Source of the DNA: Candidatus Hermodarchaeum yapensis
GTDB lineage: Archaea > Asgardarchaeota > Hermodarchaeia > Hermodarchaeales > Hermodarchaeaceae
Length of the DNA stretch: 32,336 bases
Direction of reading: 5' to 3'
Assembly (NCBI GenBank): GCA_016840405.1
Contig: JAEOSK010000026.1
Location: forward strand, 1-32,336
The translations under genes were made by a program, and so were the position numbers. Positions 1 to 7,630 of this stretch are shown here, in pieces. The notes beneath the pieces are model-generated. The model searched no databases, was not told the origin of the DNA, and saw nothing but the letters and a program-made list of their open reading frames with translations. The first letter of the stretch is position 1; every line of letters starts with the position of its first letter.

Positions 1-441
1 CATGACCTCGAAGGCCACGAGCATGCCCGCGATACCTGATTTCATATCACAGGCGCCTCGGCCATACAGTTTGCCATTTTCGACAATACCGGCGAAGGGA
101 TCCTTTGTCCACGGCTCTTCAATGGGTACGACATCCATGTGCGCATAGATGGTAACCGCTTCTTTTTTGCCATGTTCGCGAGTGGCGACAAGATTGATAC
201 GAGGACCTTCAAGAGGGTAGGGGATGGCTTTGATATGTTCATCCGGAACAATTACTCGTTCATTGGTAAAGCCAAGGTTCTTGAATAGTGGCTCCACGAA
301 ATCGACCAAGTCTGCATAGTTGTTACCTGGGGGGACAACCGTGGGAATCTTAATTAAATCTCGTAAGAGGGTGATGATCCGGTCACGTTTTTGTTCAACC
401 GCCTTAAACACGTCTTCCACAGAGGGTTGTTTAGCACTCAT
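1..441 (-). CDS. M20-family metallopeptidase/deacylase (ArgE/DapE/ACY1-like), N-terminal part
   Basis: This is the first 147 codons of a gene that continues beyond the left edge. The ATG at 441 opens a protein starting MSAKQPSVEDVFKAVEQ. It carries the family's metal-site signatures: HMDVVP around residues 108-113 (first zinc His and the conserved Asp), then W-T-K-DPF, and YGRGACDMK around residues 129-137 (bridging Asp). These motifs are typical of zinc aminoacylase/deacetylase/dipeptidase enzymes of the ArgE/DapE/ACY1 group, cytosolic hydrolases of acyl-amino acids or small peptides. The substrate cannot be read from this fragment. No strong Shine-Dalgarno is visible; a TATA-like stretch lies about 45 bases upstream. 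The gene points away from the IS-derived relic at 502-711. Confidence 0.88.
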   Translation of the reverse strand, partial: MSAKQPSVEDVFKAVEQKRDRIITLLRDLIKIPTVVPPGNNYADLVDFVEPLFKNLGFTNERVIVPDEHIKAIPYPLEGPRINLVATREHGKKEAVTIYAHMDVVPIEEPWTKDPFAGIVENGKLYGRGACDMKSGIAGMLVAFEVM

Positions 442-480
442 GGTAACAATCACTTCAGACTGAAAGAAGGTTCACCCAGT

Positions 481-493
481 CTTATATTTATCC
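481..493 (-). promoter_or_regulatory. Candidate TATA box of the M20 peptidase gene
   Basis: On the minus strand the sequence reads GGATAAATATAAG, an AT-rich archaeal TATA-like element about 45 bases upstream of the ATG at 441. Placement is plausible for a short leader, but no BRE or start site was tested. Confidence 0.35.
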
Positions 494-501
494 GCGAGAA
501 G

Positions 502-711
502 ACCCCACCCTTTGAGGACGGGGATGACTCGAGGGGCTTAAATACATTTTTGCCCATCCCCTAGCTGAGGTCCCCGTCCCCCCACCGAGAACCAAGGCGT
601 CGGACTGACTGGGCAACATCGCCGGAACGGCGAGCAGAGCCTGTGGACCAGTCGACCCGATTCGATGGGATGAAGCAGGAAGCCCCACTCTTCAGGGTGG
701 GGTAGTTCACA
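502..711. mobile_element. IS200/IS605-type relic: two outward-facing TnpB end hairpins without a transposase
   Basis: The right side, plus strand, ends in a hairpin (CCCCAC 683-688 with GTGGGG 697-702) preceded by GAAG and followed by TAGTTCAC, the layout of a TnpB element right end and its guide-RNA 3' part. Upstream, GCCTGTGGACCAG (631-650 region) matches the 3' end of the tnpB at 14197, which has GCCTGTGAACCAG and the same TAGTTCACC terminus. A decayed TnpB C-terminus can be read (ACGPVDPIRWDEAGSPT), with an in-frame stop before it. The left side is a similar hairpin on the minus strand (503-523: CCCCGTCC/GGGTGGGG with G-U pairs). The two ends form approximate inverted repeats, ACCCCACCCT outward, giving a roughly 200-bp MITE-like unit. 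No transposase gene is present. Confidence 0.6.
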
Positions 712-899
712 AGCTGACCTCATCAAGGACGAATAGAACATTCCTCCTCTGACCCCCACCAAACTGTTCGGGGGCTTCTTGAGGCTTTAGATATATATAG
801 AGCATCGAATCATAGCTGCTATGAATCTGGTTCGATGGGCTGTGGTCTGTCTTTGTTAAGATTCACAACTCGTCATACCAGTTTGTGGAGCGTGTTCTG

Positions 900-2132
900 A
901 TGGGTGAATATAGTGATGAATCGTGGCGTAATTTGTGGTTAGCGCCTTTTGGGGTATTTTACTTTGGACAGGGATATGCCCTGTCAGCCCTGGGCCTGTT
1001 TATGCCCATATACTTGGTTACGGTATTAGGCGTTCCCTTTGCGATTACTGGCTTAGCCTTAGCTGTGATTGGTATTCCATGGATGCTTAAAATCATCTTT
1101 GGTGCCATCAGCGATTCGCTAGCGTGGGGTCGGTTTGGCCGTCGACGTCCCTATATCATTCTAATGGCGTTGCTGGCGGCAATCGGATGGGCACTAATCC
1201 CCTTCTTTCCAGAATTTAACGTTGTATTTGTCGCTACACTTTTCATAGTTGCCTTAGCAACAGCGTTTGCTGATACCACGATTGATGGATTTGCGGTGGA
1301 TATTACACCTTCTGATCGACGGGGAACCTTACAGGGTATGATGTGGGGGGGAAGAGCCGCTGGATCCATTTTAGGTGCCCTAGTAACCGGCATTATCGCT
1401 CAAGCCATTGGATGGCCTATTGTCTTCTATCTTGGAGCTATAATTCTATTAGTGATGACAGGAATTTGTGCTCTTCTTAAAGAACCTGCAAAACCATCAG
1501 GGCGTATGATGTGGAGTGCGCTCAAGACCGGTTTCTCGTCAAAAGGTGTTTGGCTCTCCTTATTGTTTACACCGATTTTAACCATGAGCTTCGTATTTTA
1601 TTTCCAATGGGGAGGGTTATTCATCGAAGAAACTGTGGCTTTAAGCTTAACAGAGATTGGTCTGGTCCTCGCCCTCATGAACACAGGAGCCGCCATCACC
1701 GGATTCCTTGGAGGACCCCTTGCAGACAAAATTGGACTCCGACGCGCCGTGGCTGGACTGGTGCTGGTTCAAATAATTGGGTTAGCCGCATTACTGTTTG
1801 TTCAACCTGGGAACCTCTATCTTGCTCTTGTGATTATGTTCGTTCATGGTCTATGTTGGGGTCTAGCTAATATTGCTTGGCTTTCCCTTGCCATGGCTTC
1901 ATGCCCCCGAGAAGTGGGGGGCACGTTCTTCTCGATTTTTGCCATGATCTTTAATATCGGAACTATGCTTGCAGTGATTCTTAGCATTTTCATTAAACCA
2001 GCCTTTGGATGGCCCGGTCTCATCTTTACCCTCATTGCCCTCTGTTTAATTAGCGAATTTATCGGAATTTTGGCCGCTTCAAAAGTCAAACAAGCGACCA
2101 CCATGAAAACTCCGCCTCTGGAAACGACCTAG
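900..2132 (+). CDS. Major facilitator superfamily transporter (AmpG/PAT-like)
   Basis: A 410-residue integral membrane protein with about 12 predicted helices. The loop between helices 2 and 3 has the MFS signature (GAISDSLAWGRFGRRRPYI), and a second copy of the pseudo-repeat, GGPLADKIGLRRA, occurs in the C-terminal half. The first half resembles transporters such as AmpG, the acetyl-CoA transporter PAT and BT1 folate carriers (FADTTIDGFAVDITPSDRRG around residue 130), but the substrate is unknown. An in-frame GTG at 885 would add five residues. ATG at 900 is preferred because GGAG at 887-890 sits nine bases before it. A TATA-like run (ATATATATAG) lies near 790. The gene is monocistronic, with a T-rich terminator candidate at about 2310. 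Confidence 0.85.
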   Translation: MGEYSDESWRNLWLAPFGVFYFGQGYALSALGLFMPIYLVTVLGVPFAITGLALAVIGIPWMLKIIFGAISDSLAWGRFGRRRPYIILMALLAAIGWALIPFFPEFNVVFVATLFIVALATAFADTTIDGFAVDITPSDRRGTLQGMMWGGRAAGSILGALVTGIIAQAIGWPIVFYLGAIILLVMTGICALLKEPAKPSGRMMWSALKTGFSSKGVWLSLLFTPILTMSFVFYFQWGGLFIEETVALSLTEIGLVLALMNTGAAITGFLGGPLADKIGLRRAVAGLVLVQIIGLAALLFVQPGNLYLALVIMFVHGLCWGLANIAWLSLAMASCPREVGGTFFSIFAMIFNIGTMLAVILSIFIKPAFGWPGLIFTLIALCLISEFIGILAASKVKQATTMKTPPLETT

Positions 2133-2309
2133 ATACACACAATCATCATCTCACCTGTCGAAGTTACGAAATTCATCTAGAGATAAAGCAGAAGCTAAAA
2201 CAGCATAGAACGTAGAGAATTTTTAGAGCCAGGTGACTCACAATATAAAGCCATTATCGAAAAGATAGCCTAACCCCCTCATTTTTCCTTTCACAATTCC
2301 CTTTTTTTG

Positions 2310-2326
2310 GGCTGCAAGCCTTTTTT
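2310..2326 (+). terminator. Candidate terminator of the MFS gene
   Basis: A short stem, GGCT (2310-2313) with AGCC (2317-2320), is followed directly by six T residues. Another T7 tract lies just before it (2302-2308). It is about 180 bases past the MFS stop, in the tail-to-tail interval. Confidence 0.4.
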
Positions 2327-2354
2327 CCTGTCGTTATTTGCTTCTCGGTTGAGG

Positions 2355-2415
2355 TTCGAAGACATATGTGCAATTCATCGTAAATGATGTGAAAGATGAT
2401 TTGTTTAACGTCATG
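2355..2415 (+). repeat. Dispersed hairpin repeat, family A, copy 1
   Basis: One of three copies of an approximately 60-bp intergenic sequence (others at 6397 and 9695). It starts TTCGAAGACATATGTGCAAT and ends in a hairpin: arm ATGATGTGAAA, loop GATGATTTG, arm TTTAACGTCAT. Relative to copy 2, the stem keeps pairing through an A-T to G-C exchange and a G-U wobble, with one mismatch. This copy lies between convergent gene ends. Confidence 0.75.
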
Positions 2416-2430
2416 GAATTGAATTATACA

Positions 2431-2589
2431 TTATTCATTTGAGTTTTCCAGAAAAGGTTTATACCAATTGGCTTGTCGACCAATAGTCATACGGAATTGG
2501 GGAGGCAAGCACGCAACACAAATATCATCTTTATTCAGGAGCGGAAACCCGCATTGACAATGTTGTTCAGTTTCTAATTCTTTAAGCAA
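2431..2589 (-). CDS. Small zinc-ribbon-like protein, 52 aa, coupled to the B12 protein gene
   Basis: A 52-codon frame starts at a TTG (2587-2589) that overlaps the last codons of the cobalamin-binding protein by eight bases and ends with TAA at 2431-2433. The product has a CxC-x10-CxxC pattern (HCQCG at residues 10-14, ICVACL at 23-28), consistent with a small zinc-binding knuckle/ribbon, followed by a basic, tryptophan-containing tail. The overlapping TTG suggests translational coupling as third gene of the operon. I do not recognise a named family. Support is the cysteine pattern plus tight placement; there is no independent Shine-Dalgarno, so the exact start is uncertain. Confidence 0.6.
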   Translation of the reverse strand: MLKELETEQHCQCGFPLLNKDDICVACLPPQFRMTIGRQANWYKPFLENSNE

Positions 2590-4327
2590 TTTTGTGCACT
2601 AACTTTTCATGTTCTTTTTCTCGTTCCTCTAAGGCTGCTAGTTTTTTGGGAACAAGTACCTCAAGGCGATCGGACTCGGAGAGAACTTCACCATTTTCAT
2701 CAACAGCATAGCAGGCTCCCTCAATCATCAGAGTTTGCAGTCGTCCACGAGCAATGGGGTTACCTTTCAAACCCGGGGCATCTAGAATTCCTTGTTTTAT
2801 GGCTAGTTCGTAGGTTGTGGGGTTCAACAGTGGATGAGGCGTTTTATCTTCAGGAAGTTCAGCTAAAACCCTTAGAAGAAGACTCGCTTCGCTGACGAGT
2901 TGTTCTTTTCGTGCAATTATCTGTGGATCCAGCCAGGGATTAGGAGTGCCGCTTCTACATTCTTTGATCACTTGCCGGACAATTTTACAGCTCTTAATCA
3001 CGTCATCAGCGGTTGCCGCATGATCAGCTTCGCTGAACCCTACAACATGAACGATGGCCGGTTCTAACATCATCGAAGTATATGCCGAGGCTGCTAATTG
3101 GCCCTTGGCTGCATCGAGGTCCACAGGAAAGCTGAAAAGTCCAGCCCGCACTTGCCGAATAACTTGGAAGAAATTATCCTGTAATGACTCGACTAAGGCG
3201 AGTTTAGCCCACATCTTCGCCAGATCCATAGCAGGCGATGTGCCGAGTGGAGTGTTCATCATTAATTGGGCAATGTAATGCTGTACGCCCATGGATTTAG
3301 TAATAAACGCTGACCAGAATGCAGATGCCACGGCGATGGTATCATGCGCTTGTCGAAGGCTCCAATGGTGCGGTTCATTGACTTCAACAGGGATGCCCTG
3401 CTTGCCATGCCAGGCAATGTTGTTCATATTTTCTTGGATAGCTTCTGTTAAGGAGCGTGTGCTCCGTCCATCGAGAACACTATACCAGTTAATGGGTGTC
3501 GCAGTCCACGCGTTATGGATGGTTTTGTGGAGAAGCTTGGCCCATTTCAGGAGATCTTGAGTGCCACTATAGCAGCGGAGAAGCGGATAGTTACCCCGCT
3601 GTGAGGCAGTATACATAGCTCGAAGGTCCTTTTCTGTGCGAATTGGAACACCACCTGCCCCTTCAACTGTATCTTTCATTTCGTTCGGGCGGAAGAAGAA
3701 CTGTTGAGCATTTTGATCGGGACCAATAGAGAGAATATCTAAGCATTTGGTATCAGCAATCTTTACAATTCCTTGAATCGTCTCTTCCAGACTTGGTAGA
3801 CCAAAATGGTGCCGGATCACCGGCCAAGGTTTTCGTTCTGCCATCCGTGCCAATAACGTTGTGGCATAGGTTACAGGACCCATGCGATGAGCCTTTTCCG
3901 CTAATTGTTGTGGGTCACAGTCAGCAGCTAAAAACATGAGCACATCTTCATCGGTTGAATTTCCATCAAAATAATAGTCGAAGAACCCCACTTTGCGTAC
4001 TTTCTCTGTAACAGGGGTTGTTCCTCCAAAGAGCCAGGTTCGCTTGGTAAGATTACGTTTGTGTACTTCTTTTTTGAGCTTCTGTGTCAGCCCATATGCC
4101 GCGGCGGGTGTAAGTCGGTAGCTTAACCCGATAATTGGAGCATCAGTTTGCTCTACTTCATCGAGAATCGTAGAGATAGGAGTTGCTGGTCCTAGAAACT
4201 TCGTTTGGTAGCCTTTGGCTTTTGCCAGTTGCAAGAAATTTAACGTCCCGGCAACGTGGACGCAATTTCCTAAACACGCACCCAGAATGAGTTTGTTTGC
4301 TTTTGTGGATTTACGCAATTTGGTCAT
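2582..4327 (-). CDS. Cobalamin-binding-domain protein, mutase-like
   Basis: A 581-residue cytosolic protein. Residues about 10-125 look like a B12-binding Rossmann domain: NCVHVAG at 21-27 corresponds to the DxHxxG motif with Cys in place of Asp but with the lower-ligand His (H24) and Gly kept, then GLSYRLT (SxL-like, about 67-73) and FGG at 100-102. The rest, rich in aromatic and His/Asn residues (for example PINWYSVLDGRSTRSL and EVNEPHHWSLRQAHD), resembles the TIM-barrel subunits of B12-dependent mutases such as glutamate mutase E; this is by impression, not alignment. The start overlaps the stop of the upstream opine-dehydrogenase-like gene by four bases (ATGA), and the zinc protein gene follows with an eight-base overlap, so the three are surely co-translated. 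The actual reaction is not known; it may instead be a B12-dependent methyl-transfer protein. Confidence 0.65.
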   Translation of the reverse strand: MTKLRKSTKANKLILGACLGNCVHVAGTLNFLQLAKAKGYQTKFLGPATPISTILDEVEQTDAPIIGLSYRLTPAAAYGLTQKLKKEVHKRNLTKRTWLFGGTTPVTEKVRKVGFFDYYFDGNSTDEDVLMFLAADCDPQQLAEKAHRMGPVTYATTLLARMAERKPWPVIRHHFGLPSLEETIQGIVKIADTKCLDILSIGPDQNAQQFFFRPNEMKDTVEGAGGVPIRTEKDLRAMYTASQRGNYPLLRCYSGTQDLLKWAKLLHKTIHNAWTATPINWYSVLDGRSTRSLTEAIQENMNNIAWHGKQGIPVEVNEPHHWSLRQAHDTIAVASAFWSAFITKSMGVQHYIAQLMMNTPLGTSPAMDLAKMWAKLALVESLQDNFFQVIRQVRAGLFSFPVDLDAAKGQLAASAYTSMMLEPAIVHVVGFSEADHAATADDVIKSCKIVRQVIKECRSGTPNPWLDPQIIARKEQLVSEASLLLRVLAELPEDKTPHPLLNPTTYELAIKQGILDAPGLKGNPIARGRLQTLMIEGACYAVDENGEVLSESDRLEVLVPKKLAALEEREKEHEKLVHKIA

Positions 4328-5475
4328 TCTGAATCAACCCCCTCCCATTCTTCTTGGACTACTGCCATTTCCTCGGCAACTTCCAAAGCTACAAGAGATC
4401 CGTCCCACACATACATCAGTAATTCAGCTGGAGAAAGATCGGCAATTCCAAGATTCTCGGTATTACGTCCTTCTCGCCAGAAATCACGACCACATAGCTG
4501 TGAAGCCATCGCGATTGTTGCTCGAATAGTAGGAGTCGGTACGCCCGCTAGTTCACCCAATGCCGCAATAGGCACCAATCCGGTAGGCACATCTTCAAAG
4601 AGATACCGATGGTCCAACGAACTCGGGGCTCCCAAACCTTGGTAGCAAGAAGTCGTGTGCAAGCATTCATACAAGGTGGTCCCTTCTGAGTCGTAGACTG
4701 TCCGTAACCATTTAGCAGCTGACAGGATATTTTTCCCAAAGGCGTTTCCCACCGCAACTCTTTCGGCGTCAATACGTTCGAGGAAACGGGCAACCGAAGG
4801 CGAGACTCCTTCAAGATAGTGATTATATTGACCATTGGTGGTTTCAGCCCGACCAATATTTAGAATCAAAGGCGCCGGATGAAAAACCGACCCAATATTG
4901 GCAAGACCTGTTTCGAGTACATCTTCGGCATTTCGGACATTTGGGAGAACGGACGAAATCAGATCGCAGACCATTTCGGAGTGTTTTGCAGGAAACGCAG
5001 CTACGGGTAGTTCTGATTTAATTGCTGAGACGTGGGCTCTTCCTGACTTGATTACGCGACTTACAAGGGGAAATGTTTGTGCCTCTGCAATGATTGGTCG
5101 CCAACCCGTGAGTCCTTCCACAATGATAGAGAACTCTAATGCGCCACCCGTTCGTCCTGGAATAAGGACAACCAATTGTTCGGGTGTCAGATAGGGAGCA
5201 CATTTACGAGCTAAATCGCGATGCGCGGATGCAGGAACCACGAGAAAAACAAAATCTACATCGGAAAGCGCGTGTTGAATGCTAGAAGTACAACGGGTTA
5301 ACTGGGCAAACCCATTAACTTCTCCTTCAACGTGAATACCATTTTGTTTTTGTATAAGACGCAGTCGGGATTTTGATCGATTGTAAAGACTTACGTCATG
5401 ACCGTTAAGGACAAGATAGGCGGCTAGCCCTTGCCCTCCGTGTCCCGCGCCTAAGATTGCCAGTTTAGCCGACAT
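4324..5475 (-). CDS. NAD/NADP octopine/nopaline dehydrogenase-family protein
   Basis: A 383-residue two-domain oxidoreductase. The N-terminus has a Rossmann dinucleotide motif (LAILGAGHGGQGLAAYL, residues 6-22). The C-terminal domain has the opine dehydrogenase signature SVFHPAPLILNIG with the expected catalytic His (about residue 199), followed by the helical region FLERIDAERVAVGNAFG. Known relatives reductively join an amino acid to a keto acid (opines) or work in reverse. ATG at 5475 is chosen over the in-frame ATG at 5484 because the AGGAG lies directly against the upstream ATG but nine bases before this one. It is the first gene of the operon with the cobalamin protein and small zinc protein. 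The B12 neighbour suggests a role in amino acid rearrangement or degradation rather than marine-type opine synthesis; this is inference. Confidence 0.8.
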   Translation of the reverse strand: MSAKLAILGAGHGGQGLAAYLVLNGHDVSLYNRSKSRLRLIQKQNGIHVEGEVNGFAQLTRCTSSIQHALSDVDFVFLVVPASAHRDLARKCAPYLTPEQLVVLIPGRTGGALEFSIIVEGLTGWRPIIAEAQTFPLVSRVIKSGRAHVSAIKSELPVAAFPAKHSEMVCDLISSVLPNVRNAEDVLETGLANIGSVFHPAPLILNIGRAETTNGQYNHYLEGVSPSVARFLERIDAERVAVGNAFGKNILSAAKWLRTVYDSEGTTLYECLHTTSCYQGLGAPSSLDHRYLFEDVPTGLVPIAALGELAGVPTPTIRATIAMASQLCGRDFWREGRNTENLGIADLSPAELLMYVWDGSLVALEVAEEMAVVQEEWEGVDSE

Positions 5476-5589
5476 TGCATTCATCTCCTGGAGGGGAATT
5501 CACAGATGGTTTGGTGGGGCTGTATTTCGTGTGGAGGAAAAATCTAGCCCCGAACTCAAACTAGCCTCTGTGGTAAACTTGGGAAGATT

Positions 5590-5634
5590 TGACTGTCAAA
5601 TTTATGACCGTCAAATTTTTAACCGTCAAAAGTT
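5590..5634 (+). promoter_or_regulatory. Three tandem 15-bp operator-like repeats (TGACNGTCA)
   Basis: Three head-to-tail 15-bp units start at 5590, 5605 and 5620: TGACTGTCAAATTTA, TGACCGTCAAATTTT and TAACCGTCAAAAGTT. Units 1 and 2 contain the 9-bp palindrome TGACNGTCA. They lie between the divergent opine-dehydrogenase operon and the wHTH regulator gene. The regular spacing and internal dyads suggest binding of an oligomeric regulator, most simply the adjacent wHTH protein. Confidence 0.6.
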
Positions 5635-5677
5635 TTACAGTATTAGATATAAGTGTTTTTCAGTCTTTTATAAGTTT

Positions 5678-5686
5678 TATAAACTC
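5678..5686 (+). promoter_or_regulatory. TATA box of the wHTH regulator gene
   Basis: TTTATAAAC lies about 22-26 bases before the GTG at 5704, the distance expected for a leaderless archaeal transcript. A second similar run (TTTATAAG) precedes it by about ten bases. Confidence 0.5.
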
Positions 5687-5703
5687 AGAACAAAAATACG
5701 GAA

Positions 5704-6312
5704 GTGAAGATTCTGGGAGATACTCCTCGAACACAATCTCGGTCTATCAAACAGCCCAAATCAGCATCCATGCTCGTTCGCCCTATTACCGCTAGTATAT
5801 TACGACGCTTAACGGAAGAAGAACACTCTCTCGGTGAATTAGCAAAGATGTTAGGGCTGAGCAAAAGCCGAATCAGCTATCACTTAAAACGTCTTGAGGA
5901 AAAAAACCTGATTACAAAAACTCGAGAAGAATATTACCGAGGGGGAATTCGGAAATTCTATCGTGCCGTGTTTCCGTTACAAGTACCCAAACTTCGGTCT
6001 CTCTCACCAGCCGAACAGGAAGCCCAGTTACTCCCCATTAAGACCTTTCTTTGGGGATACCTTTTAGGAAAAATCGGAAGCCAAAAACTTGATCTCCACG
6101 AGGTCGCAAGTCCGTTAATCGATCAGTATGTCCAAGAAATCGCAGAAGCCATTGAGGAACGTGTCGATGAAGCCGAAGACAGTAGTGAAACAAAGGCTGA
6201 GCTTCTTTATCTTTCGCTCCTACATAAGTATACAAAAATGCACTTAGAAGAAGAAAAGATCAGTATTGAAAAACTAAGAAAGAAACCACCAAAATCCAGC
6301 TTAACCTCTTAA
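5704..6312 (+). CDS. Winged helix-turn-helix (ArsR-like) transcriptional regulator
   Basis: A 202-residue protein. After a basic N-terminus, residues 26-90 form an ArsR/MarR-type wHTH: the sequence HSLGELAKMLGLSKSRISYH is the helix-turn-helix with recognition helix, then LKRLEEKNLITKTREEYYRGG forms the wing with a GG turn. The C-terminal half is helical and acidic (EEIAEAIEERVDEAED-like), probably for dimerisation or ligand sensing. GTG at 5704 matches a leaderless start behind TTTATAAAC; a later in-frame ATG at 5770 would trim 22 residues without touching the HTH. It is divergent from the opine-dehydrogenase/B12 operon, with three tandem operator-like units between them, so control of itself and of that operon is the simplest reading. 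Confidence 0.82.
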   Translation: MKILGDTPRTQSRSIKQPKSASMLVRPITASILRRLTEEEHSLGELAKMLGLSKSRISYHLKRLEEKNLITKTREEYYRGGIRKFYRAVFPLQVPKLRSLSPAEQEAQLLPIKTFLWGYLLGKIGSQKLDLHEVASPLIDQYVQEIAEAIEERVDEAEDSSETKAELLYLSLLHKYTKMHLEEEKISIEKLRKKPPKSSLTS

Positions 6313-6396
6313 ACCAACCCAAACCTCTCTCAAAAAGTTTAGCGGTGAATTTTGCCCTAGCCTGCTTTTCTTTATGTTATTAGACAGTTTACAAGA

Positions 6397-6456
6397 TGTC
6401 GAAGACGTAGATGCTGTTTCTTACTAATGATATGAAAGATGATTTGTTTCATATCA
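6397..6456 (+). repeat. Dispersed hairpin repeat, family A, copy 2
   Basis: This copy has a perfect 11-bp stem: ATGATATGAAA (6427-6437 region) pairs with TTTCATATCAT around the nine-base loop GATGATTTG. The 5' part reads TGTCGAAGACGTAGATGC, close to copies 1 and 3. It sits between the regulator gene and the LRR gene, about 110 bases upstream of the LRR start. Confidence 0.78.
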
Positions 6457-6566
6457 TGCGAATGATGCATTCTCGGGTTCCTTTTTGCTAGTGTGTTGTG
6501 TCCCCAAATAAGAAAAGGGGGTAGGAGAAATTGTGTACGGAATTCAAATAAGGAGACCTTGATTGC

Positions 6567-7430
6567 GTGGAAGATATTATCCTTAAGTATACGACAGTTG
6601 ATGGCGAAAAGGTGCAAGTTCAAATTCCTCCGGAGAAAACTGATATAGCATTGTATGGGCGCGAAATCGTTGAGTTGGACCTCTCACCTATCGATCGACG
6701 GACCGAAATTGAAGAGCTAGATTTGCGAAGAAACCAGTTGACCAAAATTGATCTTGGACCGCTGCAACACTGTCCGAATTTGAAGAATCTGCGGTTAAGT
6801 GGAAATCAATTAATCCAACTCGATCTGGGTTCGCTTGAGCATTGTAATCGATTACGTAAGCTGGAACTAAGTAATAACCAGCTAGCAGAAATCGATTTGA
6901 CGGCGCTTCAAACCTGTACGAAGCTTCGAGAACTTCATCTCACAGCTAATCGATTTCAGAAAATTGATCTTGCTCCCCTTCACCAGTGCACGGATTTTCA
7001 AGAAATTCGGCTTAATTGGAACGCGCTTGTAGAAATTGATTTGACACCAGTAGGTTATTGGGGTCAGCTTGAAGATCTGATTTTGGACCGAAACCAGTTA
7101 CGGGAAATTGATTTGACACCAATAAGACAGTGTACAGATCTTCGAACTCTCAAATTGGGTGAGAATCAATTGACCTCCATTGATTTGGAGCCGCTTCGAA
7201 ATTGTCTAAAGCTAGAAATCTTGTATTTATCTGCTAACCCTTTTGAGCAGATTGATTTGTCACCACTCTTTTCGTGTCCGGTTTTAGAGTTGTTTTCCCT
7301 GCATCCAAGTATTGAGCTGGTTGCGGACGCTTCGCTCAAAGATACTAAACCCATTCCACGGGCAATTCAAGAGTTAATAGACAAGATCACCTGGCACGAA
7401 AAGGAATCTGCTCCAGGGAATAATCTGTGA
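6567..7430 (+). CDS. Leucine-rich repeat protein
   Basis: A 287-residue protein without signal peptide or membrane segments, so probably cytosolic. From about residue 51 it has at least eight repeats with an exact 24-residue period: repeat starts fall at residues 51, 75, 99, 123, 147, 171, 195 and 219, each of the form LxLxxNxLxxIDLxPLxxCxx. A Cys or equivalent occupies the position before the helix turn, as in cysteine-containing LRRs. Such solenoids bind protein partners; no catalytic domain is present. GTG at 6567 is preceded by AGGAG at 6551-6555. Repeat nucleotide identity is moderate, so the array is not a recent duplication. LRR proteins of this style are frequent in Asgard archaea, which is the main taxonomic hint here. 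Confidence 0.88.
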   Translation: MEDIILKYTTVDGEKVQVQIPPEKTDIALYGREIVELDLSPIDRRTEIEELDLRRNQLTKIDLGPLQHCPNLKNLRLSGNQLIQLDLGSLEHCNRLRKLELSNNQLAEIDLTALQTCTKLRELHLTANRFQKIDLAPLHQCTDFQEIRLNWNALVEIDLTPVGYWGQLEDLILDRNQLREIDLTPIRQCTDLRTLKLGENQLTSIDLEPLRNCLKLEILYLSANPFEQIDLSPLFSCPVLELFSLHPSIELVADASLKDTKPIPRAIQELIDKITWHEKESAPGNNL

Positions 7431-7450
7431 CTTCGTGGACTTCAAAGAAG

Positions 7451-7630
7451 CTAATGAGACGTCGATTCTTCTTGCTCGTCTTTGGACGCTTCAGTCCACC
7501 CGATGTCGGTCCGTTTGACGCGTTCACCTGAGATTAACACGTATTCACAGTTTTTACGAGATCGTGGTCGACGATGTAAATCTCGCACCACGCGGCCTTC
7601 GGTGTTTTCAGTATTTTGTTCTTCGCTCAT
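7451..7630 (-). CDS. Small charged protein, 59 aa, downstream of the cold-shock gene
   Basis: ATG at 7628-7630 is preceded by GGAG ten bases upstream on the minus strand, and the frame ends with TAG at 7451. The product begins MSEEQNTENTEGRVVRDLHR, continues with a basic RRPRSRKN stretch and an EYVLISGERVKRTDIGWTEA segment, and ends acidic. The pattern suggests a compact nucleic-acid-binding or ribosome-associated small protein, but no family is recognised. It lies about 130 bases downstream of the cold-shock gene on the same strand and may be co-transcribed with it. Good Shine-Dalgarno and biased composition support it as real. Confidence 0.6.
   Translation of the reverse strand: MSEEQNTENTEGRVVRDLHRRPRSRKNCEYVLISGERVKRTDIGWTEASKDEQEESTSH

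Noticed and set aside
5589..5795. 68-codon frame beginning MTVKFMTVKFLTVK
   Set aside because: Its start is just a translation of the three 15-bp tandem repeats, and it overlaps the regulator's promoter and start; the repeats explain it better as DNA.
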